Of a DNA stretch of 64,000 bases, positions 48,801 through 59,700 are shown in pieces. A model generated the notes under the pieces. It saw only the letters and a program-made list of their open reading frames with translations, searched no databases and had not been told where the DNA came from. Source of the DNA: Emmonsiellopsis sp. PD_33 (Eukaryota; Ascomycota; Eurotiomycetes; Onygenales; Ajellomycetaceae). The DNA lies in the NCBI GenBank assembly GCA_032988165.1, contig JANTQF010000053.1, positions 1 through 64,000 of the forward strand. The letters are read 5' to 3'. The translations under genes were made by a program, and so were the position numbers. How positions within the stretch are numbered: the first letter of the stretch is position 1; the number at the start of each line of letters is the position of its first letter.

Positions 48801-49325
48801 CTGTTGATCTCAATTTTTAGTGGTAGAGTTAATGCTTTTCCTGACTGAGTTTGATAATGTGCAATGAAGTTCAACTGAGTGTGCTTAGAAAATATATATT
48901 AATAGAGAAATAAATAGACAAGTGGCTCTCATTTGCAAATGAGAAATAAGTTAATAATGATAGCAATATCTATATCTTTTTATAGGTAGAGGTTCAGAGA
49001 CTCAAGGAAGAGAAGGAACTATAAGATCTACTGCAGATTTTTCTTCTCATTAGAGTCTACATTTATTGAGGAATGGCTTGATGGATTTGATAGTTCAGTA
49101 GGTCCATTCTTTAAAGTTTTCTTCTGATGGTATTACTATTAACACAGCTGCAAGGCTGTGGGCCTGCTCCAACCAAATAGGCCTATCACAAACTGAAATA
49201 AGAGAATTGTGTTGAGCAATGCACTTAATAAAAGAAAAGAAAAAAGAGGAAAGAAACTCAGTATAATTATTTATATTAATACTGCTATCTATTCATCCAT
49301 TTATGTTTCTAATTGTGTGCATCAA
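48801..49325. other. element C 5' leader
   Basis: Untranslated region between the 5' LTR and gag, about 0.5 kb, AT-rich. The primer-binding site should begin next to 49,325; I could not match it to a specific tRNA by eye. Confidence 0.55.
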
Positions 49326-49644
49326 TGAAGTGAGGATGGAGTGTGCACATCAAGCAGCACTGAATAGGACAGTGGCAAACACAAGAAAAGAATTGATATT
49401 AATATTGAAATAGAGGAATGTATTAGCAATCTATAGTACAAAACAACATAGTAATAGAATGATAAGGTAACACACAAAAGAAACAAAAGATCTATCTCAA
49501 AGAAGCATACACATGCATGAGAAAAATATAAATAAATAGATAATATCTTGCAATGAAAGGAAAATATCTATCTTCATGGCTGTGCTCAGCAGTAAAAAGC
49601 CTCAGTAAAAAATTGATCTGACCTGATAGTGGATCCCTATCACA
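49326..49644 (-). repeat. element C 5' LTR
   Basis: 319-bp partner of 34752-35070; in plus-strand reading it keeps the intact terminal CACA, where the other copy has TATA. Confidence 0.92.
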
Positions 49645-49648
49645 GTAG

Positions 49649-51030
49649 GTTCAGAGAACTATAAATATATAAATAATATATTTAATAAGCTATACTCATA
49701 AGAAAGGATGAGCTGGGTGAGGACTCATACCTACTCAGCCTATCTAGTATTTATAGTATGATAGATGATATATTATAAAGGAAAACCTATAAGAAAGAAA
49801 TGAGTTATAGTAGACCTTTAAACCCTTAATAAAGCTATAAAGTCTGATGTATATCTAGCCCTGCTATAGATAGATATTCTATATAGATTAAAAGAAGTAT
49901 AATATATTATAATAAGAGATATAATGAGCTTTTTCTACTACTAGTACTCTTACCTAGATGACTAGATCAAAATGATAGTTATTATACACTAAGAATAAAA
50001 GATTTTTACTGTTATAATAATGAGATACATCAATTTAATATCATATATTTAAAGGCAAATTGACAGACACCTAGTAGACCTTAAAGAGTTTATATGAGTC
50101 TATATTGATAATCTAGTAATATATTTATAGATATAAAAACATCATGTTATCTACTTATATAAACTTTTTTAGTAACTATAAGATCTAGAGATAATACTTA
50201 ATCTAAAGAAGACTTACATTGAATTTCCCTCTATATGCCTTTTAGACTAGTATGTATTAGGACTAGATTTATCTGTTAATAAAGAGAAACTTAAGGTGCT
50301 TACTAAAATAAAGTTTCCTATGAAGCTAGTATACCTTGAGAAATATATAGAATTAATTAGTTAGCTATGCTAGTATATCCCATGATATACCTATATAGTA
50401 GACTCACTTTAGAAATGAAAAATGGAATTACTTAAGGTAGAATCAATAATGAGTGCTAAGTGCATGGCCTACATGATAGTAATAAAGATAGATGAAATAA
50501 CTATAAAATATATAATTTTTAAAGTAATATAGAAGATTTTCTGTACCTGACTCTTTCTAGTATATATTAACAATTAGTGGGTATTATTCATTGATGTAGA
50601 TACATCAGTTAAGTAAGAATTTAGTATTATAATATTCTATATTAAAGATAGCTGGCTGGTGTTAAAGATAGTAGACTATATAATATCTTTATTATAGAAA
50701 CTAGTTAAATCAATTTTATTTCTCAGTAAGATTCTCATCTCTGCTGAGAATTATTACTAGCCTATTAAGCTTAAGATTACCTGCTTAATATGGGTAGTCT
50801 GTAAGGTATGATACCTAATGAAAGCTTTAATAAAGCATACTATTATCTACACTAATCATAAACTAATACTAGAGATACTTAAAGCTACACATCTGAGAAT
50901 AATAGTAATGAACTGTCAGAATCTATAATTAATCTAAATAGATGTATATCTATAATAATTTTATATTAAAGTAATATATAAATTTAGATGATTACATCTT
51001 ATACTAGATACAAGATCCATCTTCAGCAGC
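49649..51030 (+). pseudogene. gypsy A reverse transcriptase and RNase H, right of the nested element
   Basis: Reads on from the left segment: NYKYINNIFNKLYS, KWVIVDL-stop-TLNKAIKSDVYL, VYIDNLVIYL (catalytic box at 50,101-50,112, second Asp now Asn), LDLSVNKEKLKVLTKIKF, an RNase H block LFIDVDTSVK (about 50,590) and VIYKFR-stop-LHLILDTRS at about 50,970-51,015, the DALSR position. The element ends abruptly here without integrase. Confidence 0.82.
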
Positions 51031-51297
51031 ACACCTGTGCACACTGCAGACATCATTTTTTCATTCTATAAAGAGATCTTTCTTAGCCAATCAAAGTCAT
51101 GTGATCTACTGGATTCCTATGAGTGTACACCTATATAAGATATGAATTGAATGAAAAATAACCTCAAAGGTCAAAAAAAAAGGCCCCTAACCTACTGTGT
51201 GAGAAGAAGTTGTAGAGCATAGATCACAGCCTATAAAATACCAGATCAGAGGCTAAAAATAGAATTATAACTAAGAACTATCTATCTACTTCATCTT
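51031..51297. other. AT-rich junction between gypsy A and the next gene relic
   Basis: About 270 bp without recognisable coding sequence. One end of this stretch must be the truncation point of gypsy A. Confidence 0.45.
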
Positions 51298-51760
51298 TTA
51301 CTTTGAAGACTCTATAGAAAACTCATCAGCATCACTGTCAGAAGAAAAAGACCTATTCTTAGTATCAGACCCCCTCAGATCACTGTCAGAGGAAATATGA
51401 ATAGAGGCCTCATTCTTCAAGTTTGAACCCCTATCAGATAAAGTGTCAGACAGGACTAGACTTAGAAAGTAACATCTCTTCCTCCTCTTTAGAGACTTAG
51501 GTTTATTCTGACCTGACACATACAGGAAAAGCTTACTCATTAAAGTATTCTTACTATCTTTTTCTTTCTCTTTATTATTATTCTCCCTCCCCTTCATATC
51601 TCCCTCATTATTAATATCAGTCTTCAGTGCAAGAGTAAACTTCAAAGGGGTCAGTGAGTCATCAGCAAAAAGGATACTAATTTGCATTGAAGTTCTAGAG
51701 GTCACAGCAGCAGCAACCTTACATCACTTAGTGGCTCTAGATAGACTGGCTGCTGAGACC
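51298..51760 (-). pseudogene. unknown acidic/basic protein beginning MVSAASL
   Basis: From the ATG at 51,760 (MVSAASLSRATK, one stop, CKVAAAVTSRTSM) a minus-strand frame continues to 51,298, about 154 codons with a single stop. Middle part is Lys/Glu/Asn-rich (GRENNNKEKEKDSKN), then KPKSLKRRKRC and a Ser/Asp-rich tail. No domain recognised. Its first residues resemble those of the plus-strand relic at 57,251. Confidence 0.4.
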
Positions 51761-51941
51761 ATGTTAGGACCAGAATTAAAGTATATTCTTATCATTTTAC
51801 TTAATATATTAGTTCCTTTTTATGTAAAATCACTTTAATATAGATACTATATTATGTTATAGTATAGATAAATTAGTTCAGAATCATGTTATAAAGAAAT
51901 ATTTTACTCATAAATCATATTATATATCTATCTTTTCAGTC

Positions 51942-51990
51942 CTGATCTCATTTGGTCCCATTATCTATATATGGGACCAAACAGGATCAG
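51942..51990. repeat. terminal palindrome of the hAT-like element
   Basis: Arms CTGATC..TTTGGTCCCA and TGGGACCAAAC..GATCAG separated by an AT-rich loop of about 11 bases. Confidence 0.75.
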
Positions 51991-52179
51991 AAATACCATA
52001 ATATTACCTAATTATAATCACATGTGTTACTAATGGTGCCAAGCCAGTAGCAGCCCTGCCACACACTATATAATAATTTCAAATTGGGAGATTTGCACTA
52101 GCAAGCATTACCAAATATTATTACTTTTCATTGCCTGAAGGCCCCAGCCCCAATCCTAAACTAAAAAAACTAAAAAACT

Positions 52180-52832
52180 AAAAACACATAAAAACATTAA
52201 AAAACCCTCTTAAATCTTGAGGACAATCTACTCAAAATACTCTGACTCAATTGCATCTACTACCTCCCTCACTAACTACATATTCTTAACTCTGAGAGTT
52301 GACTGCTTCTCATGCATCATCATTTTAACTTCACCTATATTCATAATATAATCAGTATATATATTTAGTAGACTTAGTAGAGTAGTTAACTTACACTTAA
52401 AAAGGGTGATGAGAGCTATTTCTACTACTAACTGAATGACATTAAGAGTAGAGTGCTAAAAGTAATGCTTCTCACCATTAATCTTGCAGATCAGATGTAT
52501 CATTATAATTTTAATAAAAATAAGCTCCTCAGATTTCTAATAGAATTAGACCTTCTGAATCCACTCTATTGATCTGAATGAGCCACTGAGTGTTACTGAA
52601 AAGCATGATTATAACTTACTATTCTTATTATAGTAATGATAGGGCTTAGGATTACATTTAACCCAGTAGTTTCTTAAGGCATTAAGAAGCTTAGTATGAT
52701 ATTGATTTCACTTAGCCTCCCACTCAGTAATATATGCCTCATAGGCTGCTTTGCAACCAGGCACACTATTTTTCATCACCACTTGGTGGGGAAGGGGAGT
52801 GTACTTTGGCATTTTTGAATCAGGAGAGGGGG
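52180..52832 (-). pseudogene. hAT-associated gene 1, unknown function
   Basis: Minus frame from MPKYTPLPHQVVMKN (52,815 area): PGCKAAYEAYITEWEAK, ALRNYWVKCNPKPYHYYN, later GEVKMMMHEKQSTLRVKN. Stops are of the Gln/Trp type. Charged and helical; no recognised motif. Its position inside the transposon suggests an accessory gene. Confidence 0.4.
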
Positions 52833-53264
52833 TATTAACACATTTGAATAAAGGGTAGGGAAGATAGAGACACAGCTGATTGGAATGATAGGAAAGAAGA
52901 AATAAAATAGATAGAGAAAAGAAAAAGAGAAAGAGAAAGAGGAGGAGAAAAAAAAGAAATGTTATTGAAATTCCAACTCCAATCAGCTACCCTAGCAACC
53001 TATAATCATTATCTAGGTCTATTCCTGATATAAATTGCCTGGCAATGCCATACAAAGAATATTAAATATAGATGTGTCAAATGTAAACAACCTACTTTTA
53101 GATTAGAGAAATTCTCCCTATCTTTTTATTTTTCCTCCTCTTCTTCTCTTTCTTTCCTTCTTTTTCTACCACTATTCTACCTCTCCTCTTTTAATATCTC
53201 TATTCTACTATCATAATTATCACTCTCTCCCACTATCACTATTAGTCATATCTTCATCTACCTT

Positions 53265-54100
53265 CAAAATCTACACAACTAAGGCCTATGAGTGTCACTA
53301 TCAGCTTGAGGAGCCTAAGAAGGAAGCATTCAAATAGGGTGAGACCAACCACAAGATGCATCATATTACACTAAAGAAGCTGCACAAGGAAAATGAATGG
53401 TAATAATCTATGGTAATACTTATATATGAATTCAGCTAATCTATACTAGGAATGAGGCTGATGAGATTAGACACAAGAAATTAGAGAAGAAGGTAGTGAA
53501 GTAGCTAATGTAGAAATGTTAGGACTAGAAGTACTCTTAGAAATAATATAAGGTGAAGGTGAAGTAAGAGAAGGTCATGAAGAAAGCTACTAGAAAGAAA
53601 TACCACTAGAAGTAGGTTAAGAGAATCTTAAAGTATGAGATCAAAAAGCTCAAGCAGGTAAGAGTTTTAATCATACTCTTTAATAATACTCTTTTAATTT
53701 AATTGAATGAATTAGTAGATTTACAATGAGAAGAGAATTAAGAACCTCTTTACCTCCTACATGCACATAATGATTTAGGACATTGAAGAGGCTACATTGC
53801 TCTCTGACTGGGTCAATCTTCTTGCTATTAGAGTTAATGCTGATGTGGCTGATCAGAAGATAGTTGATTTTAATGCTTAGATTAATCTGACCTATTATGA
53901 GGAGCTACCTCTATCAGAGGAGATGCTGAAGGATAAGTTTGAGGTTGTCCTCACCTCTAATGAGGAGGAGGAGGAGAATGAGAAGGAGGAGGAGAAATGA
54001 ATTATTAAGGATAGAGAGGTAGAGAAAGAGAGGAAGGAGGAGGATAAGAAGGAGGAGAAAGATGAGAAGGAGAAGGAGGATAAAAAGGAGGAGTTTTTTT
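53265..54100 (+). pseudogene. hAT-associated gene 2: basic coiled-coil head, acidic tail
   Basis: Plus frame ATFKIYTTKAYECHYQLEEP (about 53,262) into a very Lys-rich helical region (53,470-53,660), a probable intron (GTAAGAG at 53,660 to TAG at 53,719), then SYMHIMIQDIEEATLLSD and an acidic run of Glu/Lys repeats to 54,100. Function unknown. Confidence 0.4.
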
Positions 54101-54578
54101 AAATTTTTCTCTTTTAGTATAGTAGAGTGGAGATAGGGGGGAGGATAAGACAATATGATTGGTTGAATTAAATTTTATTACCTCTATTTTCTAATTAGAA
54201 TTACTACAGTAGAAAATCAGTAGTACTCATTGAAATATATATATATTTCTCAATGCTTTTGATGAGATTCTATATATATATATATTAATAGCATCTTATT
54301 CTTTTATTATATCAAATAAATCTCTAAGCTTTAAAGGTAACACTTTTTGATAACAATATAATGATATTTCTGCTATATTTAATAAGATTAATGTTATTCC
54401 TATATTAATATCTGAGATTAATTATTTCTATTCTCCTCATTAAAGAAATTTAAGATAGGCAGCCTCCTCATGTGCACTAGTGTGGTTAGGGTTTTCTTCT
54501 CCCAGTCACATAGTAGAATAACTCTGAATTATCATACTTATCTTATTACTATATTACTCCCTCTCCTATTATCTTAAA

Positions 54579-56930
54579 TGGCTGAATCTACTGAACTTCC
54601 TGAGATTACTATTGAGGAGAAGAGATATATTATCTATGAAGATGCACATGCCCTATTATTCTAGTCCTGATGGTCCACTATAAATTACTATATATTCAAC
54701 CTAATAAAGTGAAAGCTCTGGAAACCTTCCCATTAATAACACTCAGATTAATGGGATTCCTTTCAACAGGTAGCTGAGAAAGAAACTAAATAGCTATTTC
54801 TTTATTATAAGTATTATGATGCCATTCAGACTCATCCATCATGAAGTGAATATAGTCCTGGTGGGATTACCTGACACCTCAAGTTAGTTAGATGTAGCTA
54901 GAATTAAAAATCAAGGAATGATAATGTTCTAGAAGGACTGGTGAGATCTATATTATCCCTCTCCTAGATAACACTTTTAGGTAATGCTAATGAGATGATT
55001 CCTTTAGAAAATAATGAAGAAATAATCATGACTGAAGTTTATTACTATAGACCTTCCACCCTGCACACCTGAGGCCTTTCATGAATAAATACTCTGTGCC
55101 TGTATCTCTCTGAATCTTTTACTCCAATTAATTGAAAACACTGAATTCTGAGTCCTACTATAGATGCTAAAACCTCCAACAGAAATCCCCCATTGAATGA
55201 GTCTGTAAGACAACCTTAATCAACACTATACTAAGGACATGGAAGATCTAGGTCTGGAGCTGAAGCAGCAGAGAAAAATATCCCTAGCTGTAGATGCATG
55301 AACAAGTACAAATAACCTGACATTTCTAGGGGTTATCTGCTACTTCATCAATGATCAATGGGAGTATAAGGAGTGACTGATTAGTTTTAAGGCCTTAATC
55401 TGAAGTTATACTGAGGACTATCTGGTAGAAATTCTGCATAATATTATTTGAAATGATTACTAGAATATTTCATTAAATCTACTTACTATTACTACTGATA
55501 ATGCAAAAAACAATTCAACAATGATATGAAGCTTGGAGGAGAGATTGATTGAATATTAATAGAATAGGAATCAGGGCCATATCCCATGCATTGCTCATAT
55601 TATTCAACTAGTAGTGTAGGCACTGGTCAGTGAACTTTGCATTGAGACAGAACATGACATAATAGTTAGCTCATTTAATGAGAGGAATATCCATATGGAT
55701 GAGAATGTTACATTCTCCTTGACACTTTATAAAATAATGATATTTGATCATACTCCTACTCTATTTGAAGAGAATAAATGCTAATCATAATGTATATTAG
55801 ATTTACTATATTATCATTACAATTAGTATCTCACTGAAATAGAAGCAATGATTCTTTGAGATCTAATGTATAATAACCCCTACCTTGACTACACTCCTTA
55901 AGATGATACAGGATGTTAAGACCTAATGGAGTTCAATATATGAAATGGCAGTTTAAGTGCTTTAACTTCAGAATTCAATTGATTACTAAGTAGATAACTC
56001 TGGAAGAGAAAAGATTCAATTCTTAAAGCTTTTAGGACCAGAATGAACCTAGCTATAATATGTCATTAATTTACTCTATCCCTTCTATATAATGATTAAG
56101 GTGGTTTCACAGACATGAACACCTATGTTGACCTGGGCATGGTAGGTGTATAATTATCTATTTAACCACCTTGATACTTGATTGGCAAAGAGTTATAGTG
56201 CTACTAGATGAGATCAAGCTATACATAGAGCTATTAAGGCAGTAAAGATAAAGCTCTCCATTTATTACAGTAAGATAGATCAGTAATTTGCAGATTTCTA
56301 TACTATTATAGCTGTACTGAATTCATCTCTCTAATTAAATGCATACTCTGATGAAGACTGGATAAAGGAAGAGTGTCAAGTATATATTGATATTGCCAAG
56401 TTATTCTATAATAAGCACTATTGCCAGTATGAACCTCTGGATGTCAAACCCCTTGATGATGTGAATATGGTAGATGATAATTTCCAGATAGATAATACTT
56501 TTTGGTAATGCTGAATCAGGCAAATAGGTATAGTTATACTAATCTCTAGGTATGCACAGGATTTTAATATATTAATTGCCAGTTGAAAGAAGGCTAGACT
56601 AGCATCTTGTACAACTAAATTTGATTGCTATCTTCATAATGGTGTGACCATCATTAAGGATAAGAAAATCCTTGAGGTGTAGGCTGTGATTACACATACC
56701 TACCTCATAGTTGTAAAAATGGCTTGAGATGTTCTAGCAATACCCCTAGCTAGTATAGGAATGAAATGGAAATTTAATTCAAGCTGTGATATATACTACT
56801 ACTATTAGAGTCAATTATATAAGGACACAATCAAGAAGATGATGATTATGAAGCATGATAAGGAAAGAAAGATTACAGATAGTTTCCACAAGGAGATCAT
56901 AATCAAGGAGGAGAATATACTTACAAGTTA
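54579..56930 (+). pseudogene. hAT transposase (decayed)
   Basis: Starts MAESTELPEITIEEKRYIIY at 54,578. C-terminal hAT dimerisation block is well preserved: VLNSSL-stop-LNAYSDEDWIKEE (about 56,315-56,370), an AKLFYNKHYCQYEP linker, then KMA-stop-DVLAIPLASIG, MKWKFNSSCDIYYYY and DTIKKMMIMKHDKE (about 56,710-56,870). The central part, with the catalytic acids, is broken by many stops and frameshifts. Confidence 0.75.
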
Positions 56931-57250
56931 ATATTAATAATTTAAGCCTTCTTTGCTCATAAGTGTTACTAAATATTATTACCTTATTACATAATCATTC
57001 TGGGACCAAACTAGTACTGAAATTCTGGTCATACCTGGTCCTATTTCTATCATACTTCCCTTAGTCATTTTACATGCTTTATTTCTTAAAAGAGGTTATT
57101 TTTCATGCTTCAAATCTACTCATTTAGTCCATTTACCTACATATAATTTATAATTAAGTCATTAAATATGTTCTAAATTCTTGGGGTCATATTTTATTCC
57201 ACATATGGGACTGAAACCAAACCAAACCAAACTAAACATACATGAAAATT

Positions 57251-58230
57251 CATGGTCTCAGTGGCCAGTCTAGCTCTAGGTAAAACATCAGCAACAAATA
57301 AACAGCAAAGAATTCAAGTAAGAACACATACCACATAGGAGTGTTCAGGGTAGAAGCACTAGGGCTAGAAGTATTTAAAGAACTACTATTTCCATCAGGA
57401 AGGAAACTTAAGAAGCCAAACTACTGTATCATAACAGTAAGAAACTTCTTCTTATTGTTGGTGAAAAATCCAACAGTCTCATCAGTAATGTTCACTAAAT
57501 TCCTAACCTATAGAAGTAGAATATGACTCCAACATAGAGAGTCAGAGAAGATATAATAGAAGGAGAAGAACCTATAGGTAGGACATCTATTAGGCCCCTT
57601 ATTAAGGTATATCTTGATAGTGACCTTAAAAACCCTGTCAGAACAATTAGTGGGCATATTACAGTGAGCAGTGCAGGCACTCACACAAGATAAAAACAGG
57701 TTGTCAGAGCTAATATTAATAGTAATATACTCAGTTGACTCAACAGCATCAGAGAACAGTTAAGAGCAAAAAGACTAAACATTAACAATCAAATAGAGCA
57801 TCTCAGAGCCTGATTCATCCTGATTGAGAACTAAAGTATCATTACACTAAATGAATATATCATTCATAAAGGATAAAAAGTTTAGATTGTACATCTAAAG
57901 TAAAATAGGTAGCTTCTCATCAATCTTAAGATCTAAGATCTCACAGTGGATAGTAGGGATAGTAAAGTCATTAACCTCAATATTCTTATTCATTAGACTG
58001 CTGCTGTCAAGGTCAGTAACAATGAAGCCATCAGAGATAATAATAAAAGTCTGAGATAGACCTACTAGAGGTTTAGTTAAAGATATGATAAAGGTGAGGG
58101 TAAAGAGGCTACAAGGAAGAATGAAGATAAGATAATAAGAAGAAATAAATTCTGCAGAGCTAAAATAAAAAAGACTAGATATAGATATTAATATTAAAAG
58201 TGAAGAACCTCAGGATAGACAATATTATTC
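57251..58230 (+). pseudogene. unknown protein beginning MVSVASL, convergent with Helitron 2
   Basis: Plus strand. Starts at 57,251 with MVSVASLALGKTSATNKQQR and VRTHTT, shifts frame near 57,330, then EALGLEVFKELLFPSGRKLK, PNYCIITVRNFFLLLVKNP and SSVMFTKFLTYRSRI (open to 57,526). After a stop it continues as VGHLLGPLLRYILIVTLKTL, an ISQWIVGIVKSLTS block and GLVKDMIKVRVKRLQGRMK to about 58,210. Stops fit lost Gln codons. No family recognised. It could be Helitron cargo, since its end nearly meets the Helitron helicase C-terminus. Confidence 0.45.
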
Positions 58231-58239
58231 ATAAGCTGA

Positions 58240-59700
58240 CAGTAATTAGCATTACTTATAAAGATCAAAATTTAATGACAGTTGACTACATGTGATAATG
58301 CAATATAGAGCTGCCCATGTGAGAAAATCAAATCCCAAAGATTAATATCAACATGGCTGAGTAATTAGCTCTGTGATTTGTTGATTATAATTGCAAAGGC
58401 TAGGCATACAGAAAACTGCAGTTGAATAATTAAGACAGTAAAATCCTTTAGGTTACTTATCAATTTAATTTGATATAAAAGTCATACCTCCCCATTAAAG
58501 GGGCCACCATCCAATTGAATCTTCAAATACTGAGGGGAATAAGTAAGAAGGATCATACAGGATCCATTGTAAATACTGTGCTGTGGGTTTAAATTCTACA
58601 TACACATTAATAGCATACCTTATTTGATTTATAGAATAGCAGGTTGAAGAGATGTAGCATTCTGAGAATGTATAAACTTCTGAGTCATCTTATAATTCTA
58701 ATTATCATTCTACTTATTAGTATCAATCAAGAGGTATTCAATCTAGTTACCTGAAAGTTAATTCAGAAGATCATCATTAATGCAGCTAACCATGTTATTT
58801 GTAGTAGTGAGGATTGCATGGCCCTGAAAGTAACCCCTTTCATGAAATCTAATCTCTAGTGCTAGATATATCTGAGTAATAAATTTATCAAAGTCAGAAG
58901 TTCAGTGTAGCTTGAGCAGGATTGACTGACAGCTCTGGAGAGCCACATCATGTGACATACAGGACAGCTAATTAGCAAAAGACTTGCCCTCAGGGGTAGC
59001 AGTTGATAGGTGCATATTCTAGTGGGGATACAGCTTGCAGAGAGAGAATTAAACCCTAGCATGTTACATGCACACATTAATGATATCATCCTGGGTGCTG
59101 CATATGATAATGAGTAAGGTCTGCTGAAAATCACCACTAAATACAGTTAGAATTCTCCTGAAGTTATTACTGCCCCCAGATAGATCAGCCTAGAGGTCCT
59201 GTAGTGTTCAGTCAATAGCATCAAAGATATAGCAGTATGTTATTGAGGTCTCATCCTAAATGATAAGTGAAGTCTATTAGATAAGTTCAGCCAACTAAGT
59301 CCTATGTGATATATTACACATCAAGGTTGGCTGAATATCAATAGGAATGTGGAAATACTTATGAGTAGTTCAACCATCTAAAAGAAGCTGAGCAGTGATG
59401 CCTGTGCTGGCAATATAGAGAACTATCTTGCTCAGGAACCTTAGGCAGTCACACAGTGTATTATATATAAAGGTTTTGCCTGTGCTATCAGGGCCATTAA
59501 GGAAGAACCTTGCATCATAGAGGATAGACTTCATGGCAATAAGAATGATATTATAGGCAGCCTGCTGATTTTCATTCAGCTAGGCTTCTCATTTAGCAGC
59601 CCTGTCAGTAAGAGATTAGCAATTATAATCAAGCTCCTAAGAGATGAGTAGGTTGTCCTCAAGGGCAGGCTCTCAGTTATAATAGAGTTTAGAGAGGCTT
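58240..59700 (-). pseudogene. Helitron 2 Pif1-type helicase (decayed)
   Basis: Minus strand: LNENQQAAYNIILIAMKSIL, ARFFLNGPDSTGKTFIYNTL with the intact GxxxxGKT P-loop (about 59,475-59,500), KIVLYIASTGIT, and the terminal motif VCLAFAIIINKSQS then FSHGQLYIALSHV (58,270-58,400). In this family the last block carries the Arg finger; here Arg is His, a C-to-T class change. Confidence 0.88.

Larger units (their letters stand above)
34752..49644 (-). mobile_element. LTR retrotransposon C, 14.9 kb, nested in gypsy A
   Basis: Bounded by 319-bp direct repeats (34752-35070 and 49326-49644) that start TGAAGT and end CA (RIP-altered to TA on the left copy). The 4-bp GTAG at 34748-34751 and 49645-49648 is the target duplication. 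A polypurine tract (GAGAGAGAGGAGATA) adjoins the left LTR, so the coding strand is minus and the right LTR is 5'. Order: gag (about 48.8-47.3 kb), protease/RT/RNase H (47.2-44.0), integrase (44.0-43.1, interrupted, resuming 39.6-39.2), then an extra long gene (38.8-36.0) before the 3' LTR. Without the inserted DNA transposon the element would be about 11.4 kb, long for a gypsy element because of the extra gene. Confidence 0.9.
31100..51030 (+). mobile_element. Ty3/gypsy retrotransposon A (plus), split by nested insertions
   Basis: Plus-strand gag-pol relic in two blocks, about 31.1-34.75 kb and 49.65-51.03 kb. The pol frame continues exactly across the break once the 14.9-kb insertion and one copy of its GTAG duplication are removed: KIYLV at 34,735 runs into SENYKYINNIFNKLYS at 49,650. 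Recognisable parts are a C2H2 finger (33,223-33,285), a protease-type LINYDWLKQQN block (about 33,480), the RT start, the RT catalytic box YIDN at 50,101-50,112 and RNase H to about 51,000. Integrase and both LTRs were not found, so the element is truncated on the right. It also hosts a 368-bp MITE at 33,699. The left limit is uncertain. Confidence 0.75.
51937..57019 (+). mobile_element. hAT-like DNA transposon, about 5 kb, decayed
   Basis: A hAT transposase lies on plus (54,579-56,930). The left end carries a hairpin with TTTGGTCCCA/TGGGACCAAA arms (51,950-51,980) and the right end carries TGGGACCAAACTAGTACTG (57,001-57,019), so both ends share an inverted CAGT...TTTGGTCCCA motif. No convincing 8-bp target duplication was found, so the exact limits are provisional. 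Two further frames lie inside: minus at 52.18-52.83 kb and plus at 53.27-54.10 kb. Confidence 0.65.

Noticed and set aside
53914..54153. Leu-rich minus-strand frame resembling membrane helices
   Set aside because: It is the complement of the Glu/Lys repeat tail encoded on plus.
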